A stretch of 64,000 nucleotides of DNA from Muricea muricata (GCA_963855995.1 OY979718.1:24232282-24296281); one strand, 5' to 3'; numbered from the stretch's first letter, positions 10,801-23,109 are shown. A program made the numbers and translations. The notes: generated by a model not told the origin, from the sequence alone.

Positions 10801-10856
10801 GTGGCAGCTCGGTCGTTTTTTTTTGAATCGGAAAGATGGAAAGACGTTCAAATACG

Positions 10857-12084
10857 TTATGTCAAAAGGGATATAAAGGGGGTATGACGAACACGAAAAT
10901 GTATACATTGTTAGAGCAAAATATTAGAGTGTTTCTTTGGTAGCATGAATTAACGTACAAATCAGCGTTTGGAATTATTTTTTTGTAAGTATGACGGACA
11001 GTAGAACTATATCTTGTTAGAATTTCATGTCTCGTACAATTTTACGCGGTGAGCAGATGAGCACCTGCTCATAACTGCTCATGAGCACATGCTCATACGC
11101 TCATAAGGTCCCATGCCGGACAGTTATAACCCTTCCATATATCAAAATAGTACCAAACTCTGATATGTATATGTAATTTTATTGAGAACAATATGACAAA
11201 TATTTTGTAGTTAATAATCTTCTTCATCATCACTGTGAAACTGTAGTCTTTTAAATGTTTGTTAATAAGAAATTTTCTCTTATTGACCACTGCTTCCATG
11301 CAAATAAAACGACGCCAACAGGTGTATATATATCCTTTATTTACTTCAGCTATTTTTCAAAAGTTTCATGGTTGTTCTATTAACTTCTTCTCACAAACCT
11401 TTTTGCAAATGTCATGTGCGACAGACAAGGCGAACTTCCTACATAACAAACTCTGGCAGAGCGTTCCCTGGTTGTTTCTTTGTCCTCTAATTTCTTTAAG
11501 GTTACGACATGCATCGTCTACCAAGCTGTTTAACATGCAGGTTTGTGCGTCGACCCTCCGTTTGCGAAGATATAAAGCAGTCCTCTTTTTCTTCAAATAT
11601 TCAACTCTTTTTCTGGCCTCTGCCACAAGCTTGTTCAAGTCATGTAACCGAAATAAGTTCTCGTCTATTAAAATGTCAATCTTAAAGTCTTTTTCCTGTC
11701 AACAATTCAAGCAGTATGCGTTTATCGACACAAATTTATCATTTTTTACTATTGGTTGAATAACTGAAACCAATCAGATTTAAATATGGTATGTTTCATA
11801 TGTGACCGGGCCATCGGGCCACATAGTGCCTAATGAGCGTATGAACATGTGCTCATGAGCAGGTATGAGCAGATGCGCATGCTGATGTACTCACCGCGTA
11901 AAGTTGTACGAGACATGAAATTCTAACAAGATATAGCTCTACTGTCCGTAATACTAACAAAAATAAATTATTCCAAACATTAATTTGTGTGGTAATTTAT
12001 GCAACGATTTATGCAATGATTTTGCTCTAAAAATGTATCGATTTTCGTATTCGTCATACTTCCTTTATCTCTCTTTTGACATAA
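10857..12084. mobile_element. Long-TIR foldback element carrying a host-like exon
   Basis: Inverted arms of about 260 bp: 10857-11113 on the left, 11815-12084 on the right. They share TTATGTCAAAAG / CTTTTGACATAA at the outer ends, GACGGACAGTAGAACTATATC with its complement, and CATGAGCACATGCTCATACG at the inner ends. Arms are mismatched at perhaps one base in eight, so the insertion is not recent. No transposase is encoded. The 700-bp interior holds the exon described at 11366-11695. A target duplication could not be set with confidence. Confidence 0.75.
11366..11695 (-). CDS. Putative captured terminal exon, coiled-coil protein
   Basis: A frame open from a splice-acceptor-like TTGACAG to a stop encodes 109 residues: EKDFKIDILIDENLFRLHDL at the start, then a charged, Lys/Arg/Leu-rich helical stretch (VEYLKKKRTALYLRKRR) and a cysteine-containing tail (SLLCRKFALSVAHDICKK). 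A poly(A) signal AATAAA lies on the same strand at 11337-11342, about 24 bp after the stop, so this looks like the last exon of a gene. I do not recognise the family. There is an alternative weak donor after AAAAAG at 11399. The exon lies wholly between the inverted arms of the surrounding element. Confidence 0.4.
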   Translation of the reverse strand, partial: EKDFKIDILIDENLFRLHDLNKLVAEARKRVEYLKKKRTALYLRKRRVDAQTCMLNSLVDDACRNLKEIRGQRNNQGTLCQSLLCRKFALSVAHDICKKVCEKKLIEQP

Positions 12085-12153
12085 TGTATAATGTATGTAT
12101 TGTAATGACATAATGTAATTCAACAGTAAAATTATAAACATAAAATTAAATAC

Positions 12154-12221
12154 CTGAGTGTCCACTGTTTCTGAATACTTTTGGAAACCATCACAAAAAT
12201 TGTGTTAAGAATTGCTTTCAT
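12154..12221 (-). pseudogene. Orphan first exon of fibrinogen-like family (frameshifted)
   Basis: It matches the signal-peptide exons of the family (starts MKAILNTIFVMVS, ends before GTATTT) but is 68 nt long against 75 in the intact orphan copies. The 7-nt loss breaks the frame. No exon 2 lies on its 3' side. Confidence 0.75.
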
Positions 12222-13157
12222 TTTTAGTGTCGTGAAAGTATTCTGCTTTTTGGCTACGTCAGGTGCGGTCTGATGGTATAGTTAACCAAAATGAGAATAT
12301 AAGCATATAACGAATTGAAGTTATAGAGAAAGAAAAGTCAATACGATTGTAGCGGTTAGTTGAAGCGGAAGAGGACCTACAGGCTAAATTGCATAGGCCT
12401 GACTGGATATCGAACCGCATACGATTATAACTGAAAAGCCGATACGCAAATTAACTGTTATACTCATGATATTCAAAATCATACATCAATTCACATTACT
12501 TAAAGCCTACTTCCTCATGGCTCTGCAGTGAAAGTAAAAAAAATACGACTGAACTTACTGATGGATTGAACAAGTTTGTTGAGGAGAACAGTCATCCCGG
12601 AAAGCATTGGTACTGCGCTTTCCATTACTTCGCCTGTGTGATGCACTTTCGTGGATACGATCAAGTTGCTATGCATTGCCAGAAATTGGTGAAAAAATGA
12701 TTACCACTTGCTGGTTAATTATTTCATATGACTCATATGCACTGACTCATATGAAGGCGAAGTGATTATTGGTGAATATTCATCGGTGAATAATAACTGA
12801 TCTGACATATTGACTGAGATAATTATGATAGACAAGTCTCATATTATTTATTTTCTCCAATTGTATATGCATAACAACACATACATACGCAGTTAAGGAA
12901 ATTAAAACGAATCAACCAATGACTTTAAATGACCCTACCTAACCCTGTATCAGTAACGAAGTTCTATTTTAACACTATAATTAACCAATTGCGATATATG
13001 TTCGCTACTTTAACTGTGTAGTATCCACTGAAAGTTTCATCTATTCACACATCGTTACATATCCAATAAGTAGACCACTACACTATAATCAAGATAATTA
13101 TATAACCACTATACTATACTCTATCTCGCATAACGATGCATCAAGTATGAAGGTTTC
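12222..13157. other. 3' flank of fibrinogen-like gene A and spacer
   Basis: Contains the 3' UTR of the gene ending at 13158, with a poly(A) signal AATAAA on the minus strand at 12847-12852. The remainder is the conserved spacer of the tandem unit, including imperfect GGTGAATATTCATCGGTGAA-type repeats near 12770. No other gene. Confidence 0.6.
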
Positions 13158-14126
13158 TCAGTAATATCCTCCAAACCACCAGTTTGTTGTTGAATCAGGA
13201 CCAGCTGTGCATCGAAACTTTTTGTTGTATGCACCATACCATCCAAAGTTATCTTCAGTAAAAACAGAACCAGCAGCTGCATTGAGATCACATTTTGGAC
13301 TGCGACTACTGTCGACATGTATCATTTCTCGACCGACAATTGTGTACCACAGTAAAGAGCAGTGTGCACATTGATGGCCCCGAATATTCACGAATTCCAT
13401 CTTTTTGCAAACGCTGTAGCCACGAAAGGTCATTACATCAAAATCTTTGAACGTTGTACGACAGTAGTCGGTGTAGATGTGTTTCGAGTGTTGTGGAAAG
13501 CTGCAAGTCACTCGCCAGTGGGTTGATTGCTGTTTAAAATGATTCATTTGGGTGTAGGACATTCGATATCGATACCAGTTGGGTGTGTTCTCGTTAAGTG
13601 GTGCGTTTTCAGAGAACGAATGTTCCTGTACTTGTTTTATTTTTCTATTCTCGAACGAAAACGATTCAACCAGCGTCCATGCTGATCCAGGCTCAGACTC
13701 AAAATCACAATACACGGTGACGTGGCCGTTGGAGAGAGAGATTTGATAGAAACCATTTGCGATGAAACCTATTTTGTGAAGATCAAGACAACTTCGGGCT
13801 TTGATTTGCGGCTTGGTACATGGAGGATTGGTTGGGTATGCCTGAACGAAAATGGGTAACAATTAGTACAGCAGAGTGTGTGATATTTGAATCTCCTAAA
13901 TACGATACTAGAATTCTATGTTGTTATTATAGTAGTCAGTAGAAGTTTATACCAAACATGTTTTAGATAAACCGAAAATAGTTTTGTGTCACGATATTTG
14001 AACTTCAGAATAAAAATCTTGCAAAATTATAAACATAAAACTATATACCTGGGTGCCCACTGTTCCTGAATACTTTGCGTTGATAAAAACTGTCAGAAAT
14101 ATGATTGAATGAAGAATTGTTTTCAT
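13158..14126 (-). CDS. Secreted fibrinogen-like protein, gene A
   Basis: Two exons. Exon 1 is 14049-14126 (26 codons): start MKTILHSIIFLTVF, a hydrophobic signal peptide, ending CAG before the donor GTATAT. A 207-bp intron follows. Exon 2 is 13158-13841 (227 codons plus stop), preceded by TTCAG. Phase 0 at the junction. The 253-aa product is predicted to be secreted. Residues 44 to about 86 (CLDLHKIGFIANGFYQI, VYCDFESEPGSAWTLVES) match the start of the fibrinogen C-terminal domain. The rest is cysteine-rich (WRVTCSF, GHQCAHC, KKFRCTAG) and ends WWFGGYY, without the fibrinogen calcium-binding segment. A TATA-like CATATAGC lies about 25 bp upstream of the ATG. Gene A differs from C and D at a few sites (SNGHV; WYGAY). 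Ligand unknown. Confidence 0.85.
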
Positions 14127-14508
14127 TTTGAGTGTCGTGAAAGTGTACTGCTATATGGCTTTGTCAGGTGCTGCGTAATGGTATAGTTAACTAAAATGAG
14201 GATATGAAGATATAACGAATTAATGTTATAGAGAAAGGAATGTCAATAGGATTGCACCGCTTAGCTGAAGCGGAAGAGGACCTACAGGGTAAATTGTATA
14301 GGCCTGACTGGATATCAAATTATTGGCCTGACTGGATATCATACGATTATAACTGTAAGCCGATATGCAAATTAAATGTTATACACATGATATTTAAAAT
14401 AATACATTAATATGAATACATAGCAGGATGAAAACAATTTTCAAAAACTAAGGCAAGCAGATAACTCAAGCTCATTTGTGAACGTTTTGGTGACATATTT
14501 ATTCAGAT

Positions 14509-14837
14509 CAGGCTCGGACTGGCCTATGTGCCACTGTGCCATGGCACATGGGCCCCTACTGGGACATCAAATGGGCCCTTGACAATGGTTGTTTAATTTC
14601 CGTATTTGTAAACATTCAAAGATGTTTAAAACAGACTATCAGGCAGTACGAAACGAAAATAAAAGGGACCGGATGGGAATGATTTGGAATTTTTGAACTC
14701 TTCAAGGAAGCGGTTAAATAATTCATTATGTTCTCTCCAGAAATCTTCATCTAAAAGATCCAGGACAGCAAAAAATCCCAGGGCTCCTCTCAGTGCTAGA
14801 ATGGCAAGGCCCCTTAATTGGGGCCAGTCCGAGTCTG
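14509..14837. mobile_element. hAT-type MITE, copy 1 (329 bp)
   Basis: Terminal inverted repeats CAGGCTCGGACTGGCC and GGCCAGTCCGAGTCTG (one mismatch), flanked by a perfect 8-bp target duplication ATTCAGAT (14501-14508, 14838-14845). The 8-bp duplication and CAG...CTG termini are hAT hallmarks. Non-autonomous. It lies upstream of gene A. The same insertion is present in the duplicate units, so it predates the duplications. Confidence 0.9.
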
Positions 14838-14845
14838 ATTCAGAT

Positions 14846-15956
14846 TGGGTATTTCTAAAGTACACAAAGTCAATTTTAAAATTTATCGCTTTTTATAGAA
14901 TTACAATGCACATTGCTTACACTGTTGCACGTTGAATCTTTTCAGGATTCCTTCTAGGTACTGGTTGACTGATTGCGATTGTTCGTGACTTTCGATCACG
15001 TTTGATTAACATTTGTTTGTATACAAGCAGGTTGTTTGTATACAAACAATTTGGCTCAGATTCTTATCTATATATTAAGTCTGTCAAAGAAACAAATGGC
15101 AAGCTCAGCTTTAAAATAGTCCAGTCGCTCAACAGCAGCAGCTCGAAATCCCGATACTTTCATTTTTCCCGGACCAGCAAAAGAATGGTAAGACTGGGCT
15201 CAAAACTTATTCAAAGTTTTACGACATTCATCGTAAAATTGCTTTAAGTCGAAGACAGGGCCTATAACATACCGTGCAAAAAGAAAAACCCTTCGACGTC
15301 GTCGCTTGATGATGCTTGCGGGTGCGGGTGCTCGGGTGTCAATTGTCTTCTTTCGTATTCAAGCCGCCGTAGCTCCCTGCTTCCAATATTGGCAACAATA
15401 GCAAGCACCAATTCTCTAGTGAGACCACAGACACCTTTGATATGATGGCCCTAAAATAAATAGGCATTAATTTCGGAGGAAAAGGACAAGCAACAACCAA
15501 AAACAATGGTCAGCTTTTGACCTCTTTCATAATGACGACAAATGCAGTTAATTGGCTGTGGGAAATGTCCTACCAATTAAATTTCATGTAACATTTTTTC
15601 GCATCTGATGTCATTATTAAAAACATTTGCCAAATTATACCAAACGTATTTTAGACAAGCCGAAAATAGTGTTGTGTCACGATATTTGAACCTCAGAATA
15701 AAAATCTAGCAAAATGTAACATTTTTTCGCATTTGACGTCATTCTCAATTAAGCGATGTTGTCAAAAAGACCGGATAGGCTACTTGTAAGATATTTGAAT
15801 ATCCTAAATATGATACTAGAACTCTATGCAAATATTATAGCACTCAGTAGAAACTTATACCAAACGTGTTTTAGACAAGCCGAAAATAGTGTTGTGTCAC
15901 GATATTTGAACCTCAGAATAAAAATCTAGCAAAATTATAAACAAAAAATTAAATAC
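14846..15956. other. Tandem-unit spacer with intron remnants
   Basis: It holds two partial copies of the family intron (near 15635-15710 and 15790-15956, sharing ACCAAACGT.TTTTAGACAAGC). The second continues into the orphan first exon. The exon 2 expected next is replaced by the dispersed CTCAATTAAGCGATGTTGTC repeat. No gene. Confidence 0.5.
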
Positions 15957-16031
15957 CTGGGTGTCCACTGTTTCTGAATACTTTGCGCTGATGGAAACTA
16001 TCACAAAAATTGTGTTAAGAATTGTTTTCAT
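15957..16031 (-). pseudogene. Orphan intact first exon of fibrinogen-like family
   Basis: A 25-codon open exon starting MKTILNTIFVIVS and ending in CAG before the donor GTATTT, in the same phase as the functional first exons. Most of the family intron follows, but the exon 2 that should come next is missing. It could in principle splice to exon 2 of gene A 2.1 kb away, across gene A's own first exon. Called a remnant because no dedicated exon 2 exists. It lacks the TATA-like CATATAGC of the paired copies (CAAAAAGC here). Confidence 0.7.
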
Positions 16032-16950
16032 TTTTAGTGTCGTGAAAGTGTCCTGCTTTTTGGCAGCGTTAGGTGCGGCGTAATGGTATAGTTAACCAAA
16101 ATGAGGATATAAACATATAACGAATTGAAGCTATTGAGAAAGGAAAGTCAATATGATTGTAGCGGTTAGTTGAAGCGGAAGAGGATGTACAGTCTAAATT
16201 GCATAGGCCTGACTGGATATCGAACCGCATACGATTATAACTGAAAAGCCGATACGCAAATTATAACTGTTATACACATGATATTCAAAATCAGACATTA
16301 ATTCACACTACTTCAAGCCTATTTCCTTATGGCTGCACAGTGAAAGTAAAAAAAAATACGACTGAACTTACTGATGGATTAAACACGTTTTTTGAGGAGA
16401 ACAGTCATTCCGGAAACCATTGGTACTGCGCTTTCCATCACTTCGCCTGTGTGATGCACTTTCGTGGATACGATCAAGTTGCTATGCATTGCCAGAAATT
16501 GGCGACAAAATGATTACCACTTGCTGGGTTATTTCATATGACTCATATTCACCGATGAATATTCAGCGGTGAATATTCGTCGGTGAATAATAACTGATCT
16601 GACATATTGAGATAATTATGATAGGCAAGTCTCATATTATTTATTTTCTCCAATTATATATGCATTACAACATATACATATGCAGTTAAGGAAATTAAAA
16701 CGACTCAACCAATGACTTTGAATGACCCTACCTGACCCTATATCAGTAACGAAGTTCTATTTTAACACTATAATTATCCAATTGCGATACATGTTCGTTA
16801 CTTTAACTGTGTAGTACCCACTGAAAGTTTCATCTACTCACACATCGTTACATATCCAATAACTAGACCACTACACTATAATCAAGATAATTATATAACC
16901 ACTATACTATACTCTATTTCGCATAACGATGCATCAAGTATGAAGGTTTC

Positions 16951-17923
16951 TCAGTAATATCCTCCAAACCACCAGTTTGTTGTTGAATCAGGACCAGCTG
17001 TGCATCGAAACTTTTTGTTTGTAGAATCATACCATCCAAAGTTATCTTCAGAGCCAACAGAACCAGCACGTGCATTGAGTTCACATATTCGACTAGCATG
17101 ACTGTCGACATGTATCATTTCTCGACCGACAAATGTGTACCACAGTAAAGAGCAATGTGCACATTGATGGCCCCGAATATTCGCGAATTCCATCTTTTTG
17201 CAAACGCGGTAACCACGAAAGGTCATTACATCAAAATCTTTAAACGTTGTTCGACAGTAGTCGGTGTAGATGTGTTTCGAGTCTTGTGGAAAGCTGCAAG
17301 TCACTCGCCAGTGGGTTGATTGCTGTTTAAAATGATTCATTTGGGTGTAGGACATTCGATATCGATACCAGTTGGGTGTGTTCTCGTTAAGTGGTGCGTT
17401 TTCAGAGAATGAATGCTTCTGTAGTTGTTTTATTTTTCTATTCTCGAACGAAAACGATTCAACCAGCGTCCATGCTGATCCAGGCTCAGACTCAAAATCA
17501 CAATACACAGTGACGTGGCTGTCGGAGAGAGAGATTTGATAAAAACCATTTGCGATGAAACCTATTTTGTGAAGATCAATACAACTTCGGGCTGTGATTT
17601 GTGGCTGGGTACACGGAGCATTTATTGGGCATGCCTACACGAAAATGGGTAACAATTAAAACAGTGTAATGTATCATATTTGAATCTCTTAATATACGAT
17701 ACTAGAAATCTATGCTATTATTATTGTAGTCAGTAGAAATTTATACCAAACATGTTTTAGATAAGCTTAAAATAGTGTTGTGCCATCATGATATTTGATC
17801 CTAAGAATAAAAATCTTGCAAAATTATAATAAACATAAAATTAAATACCTGGATGTCCACTGTTCCTGAATACTTTGCGTTTATGGAAGTTATCAGAAAT
17901 ATTGCTTTAAGAATTGTTTTCAT
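16951..17923 (-). CDS. Secreted fibrinogen-like protein, gene B
   Basis: Exon 1 is 17849-17923 (25 codons; MKTILKAIFLITSINAKYSG, a signal peptide) with donor GTATTT. Exon 2 is 16951-17634, entered at TGTAG, in phase 0. A TAG immediately before exon 2 means unspliced reading fails. Product 252 aa. This is the most diverged of the four intact copies: the mature start is ACPINAPCTQPQ, with RVCKKMEFAN, WYTFVGREM and a changed HASRICELNARAGSVGSED segment near the C-terminus, where A, C and D have SSRSPKCDLNAAAG. The fibrinogen-like start (CIDLHKIGFIANGFYQI, VYCDFESEPGSAWT) and all family cysteines are kept. A poly(A) signal lies near 16640-16645. Same spacing as gene A, one 3.79-kb unit upstream. 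Confidence 0.85.
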
Positions 17924-18240
17924 TTTGAGTGTCGTGAAAGTGTACTGCTATATGGCTTTGTCAGGTGCTGCGTAATGATATAGTTAACCAAAATGAGGAT
18001 ATAAACATATAATGAATTCAAGTTATAGAGAAAGGAAAGTCAATACTCAATAGGATTGCAGCGTTTAGCTGATGCGGAAGAGGACCTACAGGCTAAGTTG
18101 TATAGGCCTGATTGGATATCGGACCGCATACGATTATAACTGATAAGCCGATATGCAAATTAAATGTTGTACACATGATATTCAAAATCACACGTTAATT
18201 CATATTGCTTCAAGCCTACTTCGTGATCGCCGCGTGTGAA

Positions 18241-18829
18241 AGTAAAAAAAAGGATCAATTTAAGTTAAAGCCCCCCCCCCCCCCTATGCATAGGGTGGCG
18301 TATATCTAAATAACAAAATTTCGCGTTTGAATTTACGCCCCCCCCCCCCCTTTAAACAAGCGTTAATTTTCCGTATTATCGTTCCTATTTGTTTTGAAAT
18401 TGCATATACTCATATTTACGAAACTGGAAGGAGATACTTTATATATAAAATAACAAATTTCAATATTGCACATTGTTTTAACACGCTTGTTTTCGCACCT
18501 TTAGTGTATTGTTTTAAAGGCCGGATTAACAGTGGTAACTTTTTGTATTGTCTTTACTCTTGATGGATTAAAGTGGTAAAGTTTTTATTGTCTTGATGGA
18601 TTAAAGCAGTAACGTTTTTTGTAAACAAATTCAAATTAGCGAGTAATTTTATTACAAAGGACTTGCGTCTGTAACACGCAAATTTAATGCAATTTTAAAT
18701 GAAATTGCGCTGCAATATCGGGTGAACAGATGAAGAATTTAAAGACGAAGAAAAGATTAAAAAACGTTTCCTTTTGGAACCAAAAAATGTATAAAAGAAG
18801 TTTAAATAAGTTTGCGAATGAAGATATTA
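18241..18829. other. Spacer between blocks S1 and S2 (copy 1)
   Basis: Unique to this copy. Contains two C homopolymers (about 18271 and 18338). The open frame 18327-18563 starts in a C run and is not protein-like. Confidence 0.5.
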
Positions 18830-18942
18830 AACATTTCTTAACCAAAATACTCCAGAAAAGCATGTACAAGAATTTTTAAAGACCAAAAATTACTGTTAAA
18901 AATATGTATATTCAAGATAATAAAAACACAAAATTTACATAC

Positions 18943-19121
18943 TTTGGTTCCGTCATACATATAAGGATTAGGACTTTTTATTACTTTTGTAGTTGGCACA
19001 ATGTAGTGATGGTCTTCCATACATGCGGGGAATATCTGCCCACTCTCAATGTATTGTTTTTCTTCCGCTGTGATGTTGTTCCGTAAATAGCTTCTATTAG
19101 TCCTTGAACTTAAAGATCCTG
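18943..19121 (-). CDS. Putative internal exon, unknown gene (copy 1)
   Basis: A 179-nt open stretch bounded by CATCTAG (acceptor) and GTATGT (donor). It encodes SYLRNNITAEEKQYIESGQI then FPACMEDHHYIVPTTKVIKS and PNPYMYDGTK, starting in phase 1 and ending in phase 0. The composition is protein-like and a paralogous copy (39469-39647) is intact. I do not recognise the family. The overlapping frames 19154-19363 and 19311-19697 on the same strand may be neighbouring exons, but no convincing introns join them. Confidence 0.35.
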
Positions 19122-21177
19122 CTAGATGTTTTCAATTTTCTTTCATCTCTTCATTATCCACCGAACAACCAAAATTGTCTAGTTGAAAGCCAAATGTCAT
19201 CAAGTTCAAAAAGATATCCCTGGTCATTTTCCGAGAAAATGTCCAAATTCAAAAAGCATTCCCTTAGTGCATCAGCAATCATGGATGCTTCGTTTGCAAT
19301 AGATAGGATTTTATAATCCATGCTTTGGCCGTTGGCCATGTAAACTTCGTGCAATTTCACCATCTGATTCTATCACATCATCTGAGCCAACTAAGATTTC
19401 ATTACTAGAACTTGTAAGGATTTCACCATCGGTGTGTTGTGAGTATTGACCAACTGAGATTGGTGGGATTTTGTCACTCAAACCAGATAAGCTTTCATAA
19501 AGCAAGCTACGTTGGATTCCATTGCCTGCATTAGAGCTAAGTGGAATTTCATTTTTTGTACTTGGTGAGATTGTATTATCATTCAAACTTTCAAGGACTT
19601 TTTCATTTGAGCAAGATGGGACTTCTATTTTTGTAGTTCGCTGTGAATCGTCATTTAATTCATGCTGCCAAAAACTTCCTCTGAATAAAAAGGGCAAAAT
19701 GGTTCTTCAAACCTAGCCTTTGAGATGATAATGAGAGAAAAGCTGATGTTATAGCTAATCAAACCATGAGGCCTTCTGTTCAATGCCATTCGTATAAATC
19801 TATTTTCTCTTCCAATGAGAAACAATGGTTCAGGTGATATACCAGGTTGTGCTTTCCCTCAGTATGAAGAACTTTCATTGCTGAAAGGCTCTTCCACAGG
19901 AAATCATGTTCTTGTTGAACAGAAGGCATGACCACCAGAAGTTAAAACAATATGATGATATAAACATTGCAGAATCTATTTACGCTGGTAAATGCTGTTA
20001 TAAACTTCTTTGTATTGATTCTTTCATAAGCAAAGGATTAAAATTGGTGAGATACATGCAGAAATATTCTTAATCAATTGCTTTGATGGAGTTGAAGCGC
20101 AATCATTTCCTTTAGAATAGGTCAGTTCAGATACATAATCGACATTATAAAAATCCTAAGCTTCTTTAACTGCTTATTCAAATGCTTTGTAACGATTGCC
20201 CGACATGATTATCCTAAAAAAGGGAAATAGTGAATTGTACTTAATGCATGTTAACTACATAAGTATCATTAAAAAATTGCAGAAAATATAACTGCACTAG
20301 ACTGTTAACATTCAATTAAACAAGATAATCACTGCACCAACCAAAAGAAGAATTTTATTTTCAAGGCAATGTATTCTAATTTAAAGCACTTTAATATTCT
20401 AGTTTAAACGAACTTGTTCTAGAAGACTTGCATATTTAGTTTGATAGACTGATGAAGCACATTCATTCCCGAAATTTATAATTTTACTGTTGGCTATTTG
20501 TCTAAGTAATTGGCATCCCAGAACAAGCAAATGTGCTTTTATTTCACCAGTTGTCCAGTTACCATATGCAGTCGAATTCGGATTGCATTTTCCATTTGTT
20601 TCGTTAGCAAATGATTTTCATGTTGTTTTTTCTTTCCCTGTTTATCCCGTTTTGTTTTAGTGTTTTCAGGAGTATTGCCTCTAACAAATACGATCGTTTC
20701 CCCAGAACTAGCTGACTCTATCAGGACAAAAGAATTAAATAATTCGAAAATATTGGATTTAGGTTGCACCAAATACGTGTAATAAAGGAACGCCAGGGGC
20801 GCCATAAAATATTAGCAAAAACAACGTTTGACGAACATAAAAAAAGGAAATACGCAATGACTACACAAGTATAAGAAGTGGGAGCTCTCTTACTTGAAAC
20901 ATATAACTTAGAACATTAGTAGACATGCATATTGCAGTATGACGCTAAATTATATAACCAAGTAATTTTATTCCTCATTTTTATTTTATGAACATCACAG
21001 TCATATATCTGACTTTTTGTTGAAAATTAAAAACAAGATTCTAGCACAACATTTTTACCAAAGTTCTAGCACCAAACCTTATTTTCGATTCAAACGCCCG
21101 CCATCTTAAAATATACAATAGTAATGCATTGCGGTCGTAGCGCGATCACGGCCTGGGGTAGGGAGGTGGAATAGGCG

Positions 21178-23090
21178 CGGATATTAAATGGAATCAACTT
21201 AAAGTTCATGTGACTGTCGAGGACGATTTATTTTACTAATGACAATTTGACATTTATCTTCTCTTCATTTTCAAACCAACATGTTGGAGTCAGTCTGCTG
21301 TTGCAATATATCCCGGACTGCTTCTCACTGCTCCAAAATCATCTTCGTTCCCAAGCCTTATTGGCTGCCTGCGTTGCCATAAGCCCTGGGACAAATCGAA
21401 CCAGAACACCACAAATCGCGGTGTTTGCCAGAAGTAAACAAACAATAACAGTGGACTAGATATGCCCAGTCATCTTATTTTTTCACAAAGAGTGGAGCGC
21501 TTTATGTTGTGAAATATGTATCGTTAGGAACAACAATAGGTGGATATTCGAATTCTTTACCCTATTTTATATTGGAATCATATATGTTAAGGAAGTGATA
21601 TATTGGGTGTCATATTACATTAGAAGTACCTAACAATGTTGATTGAATTTGCAGCAAAAGCAACTCAAAGCTTTGTCTTCTGCCTTACAGTGCTATAGCT
21701 TCTCACTTAATTCATAGACAATCAAAAGATTAATTCAAACGATTGAAAATCTAAGGCATTGAATTTTCAGTCTTTTGGGGATCGTTCTTAGGGATCCTGC
21801 GTTTCCTATTGAAAAGTATATCTAATTGAATGACATATTCCAATCGATAGGAACACTGAAAGAGTATCCCTCAATCTATATTCAAGTTATTAGATTAAAA
21901 AATAGTCTGTTAGATTGAAAAATTCTTCAAACTTTTGAAAGACATGGATTGAAAAATTCCTCAAATAAACCAATGTTTTAAAGTTGAGTTGGTCGTTTTC
22001 AATGGAGGTTTATATATAGTTTTATTTTATATACTTGTCTACCCATTCACTGTGCCAAAATATTCTAAGGGTGTTCAGAGGCATTCTCCTTTGGAATAAG
22101 TGTGAAATCGCGCCCAATAGTCTAACATATATAATATTTTACTGACAAGTAGGAGAAGTTAGAGCTTTGCCATTAGGATGTCGCTTTCAAACCACAACAA
22201 AGCAATCATAAAACGTACAATTAAATTCTCATTTCATTATAAACTGAACTTTTAAAAGGCTGTCCAACTTGATATGGCACCCTAGTAAGTTGAATTTACA
22301 TCTATTTATATAAGAAAATATCAATTCCCCTGCTTGCTGTAGCAATTCAAACCTTTCCCTCATAAAAACGCCCTGTCTAATTTAGATTGTAATATGGTGT
22401 CACCTCTCACAGTAGAATATCTAGTGATATTTCTATGTTCCACAACACAAAAACTTAAATCAATTAATCCAATCCCTAAACACAATCGTGCTCTTTTGAC
22501 GTTAGGAAATATTTAATTGCTGAGTTCCATCAACGATCAGCTGGCTTCAAACCATAAAGACTTTGAATATCACATAAGCGTCAAGTTACTTCATGTAAAT
22601 TTCGTTGTCGAGATTCCCTGGCAGAAAAGCGGTTTTCACATCCATCTGGTGGACTTCCAAATCACAAACATTTGCATGTGCTAAAAAGGATCTTATTGAA
22701 GAGTTTCGCCTAACAGGAGAATATCTCTGTTATTCAAGTCGTGCTTTGAATAGCTGCACGCATCCTTCTCCATTTCTTGATCTTAATTTTAAAACGACAA
22801 CGAATTCGAACAAGATTCTTTACATCAGATAGAGGGACAAGTTCCCATGTATCTCATTACTACGTATCTTACATGATTAAGGTTAATCTTTTCTCGCATG
22901 AAGATGTCTTCCCAGGTTTCGTCCACTGGCTCGTTACGATATTCAGCCGCTACAGGTTCAGGTTCACATTCACTCGAACATCATCATCACTCTCATCATT
23001 ACTCTGAACAATGTATGGAAGTCCGACACATTCGTTCTTATTTTGTTTCTGTTTGATCGACTGTTTGCCAGTGAAGTTATAGAACTTCTT
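21178..23090 (-). pseudogene. Copia-like retroelement remnant (copy 1, internally deleted)
   Basis: The minus strand from about 22830 to 22430 carries copia RT landmarks in broken frames: VHQMDVKTAFLPGNLDNEIY near 22590-22660, then SLYGLKPADR near 22540. The integrase and pre-integrase parts present in the other copy are missing here because of a deletion near 23090. Stops and frameshifts throughout; inactive. The low-coordinate limit is set by the repeat shared with 7640-7830 and is approximate. Confidence 0.7.
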
Positions 23091-23109
23091 CCATGAAATA
23101 TAGCTGATT

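Larger units (their letters stand above)
12130..18240. repeat. Segmental duplication block S1, copy 1
   Basis: This stretch is repeated at 30200-36420 at an offset of about 18224 bp, with very high identity over coding, intron and intergenic DNA. Internally it consists of a tandem 3.79-kb unit: exon 2 at 13158 and exon 2 at 16951 are 3793 bp apart. The second unit is cut short at about 18240, before its hAT MITE position, by unrelated C-rich sequence. Confidence 0.9.

Noticed and set aside
14626-14935. Open frames of 79 and 83 codons on both strands, repeated at 32.9 and 36.7 kb
   Set aside because: They lie over the hAT MITE and its edge; their repetition follows from duplication of the MITE, and neither resembles a transposase.
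15002-15247. Repeated 81-codon plus-strand frame (also 33226, 37018)
   Set aside because: Conserved only because the unit is duplicated; no family resemblance, no start context or splice support.
20539-20805. 88-codon minus-strand frame as a transposase fragment
   Set aside because: The copy at 41.1 kb is broken by a frameshift and neither shows catalytic motifs I recognise.
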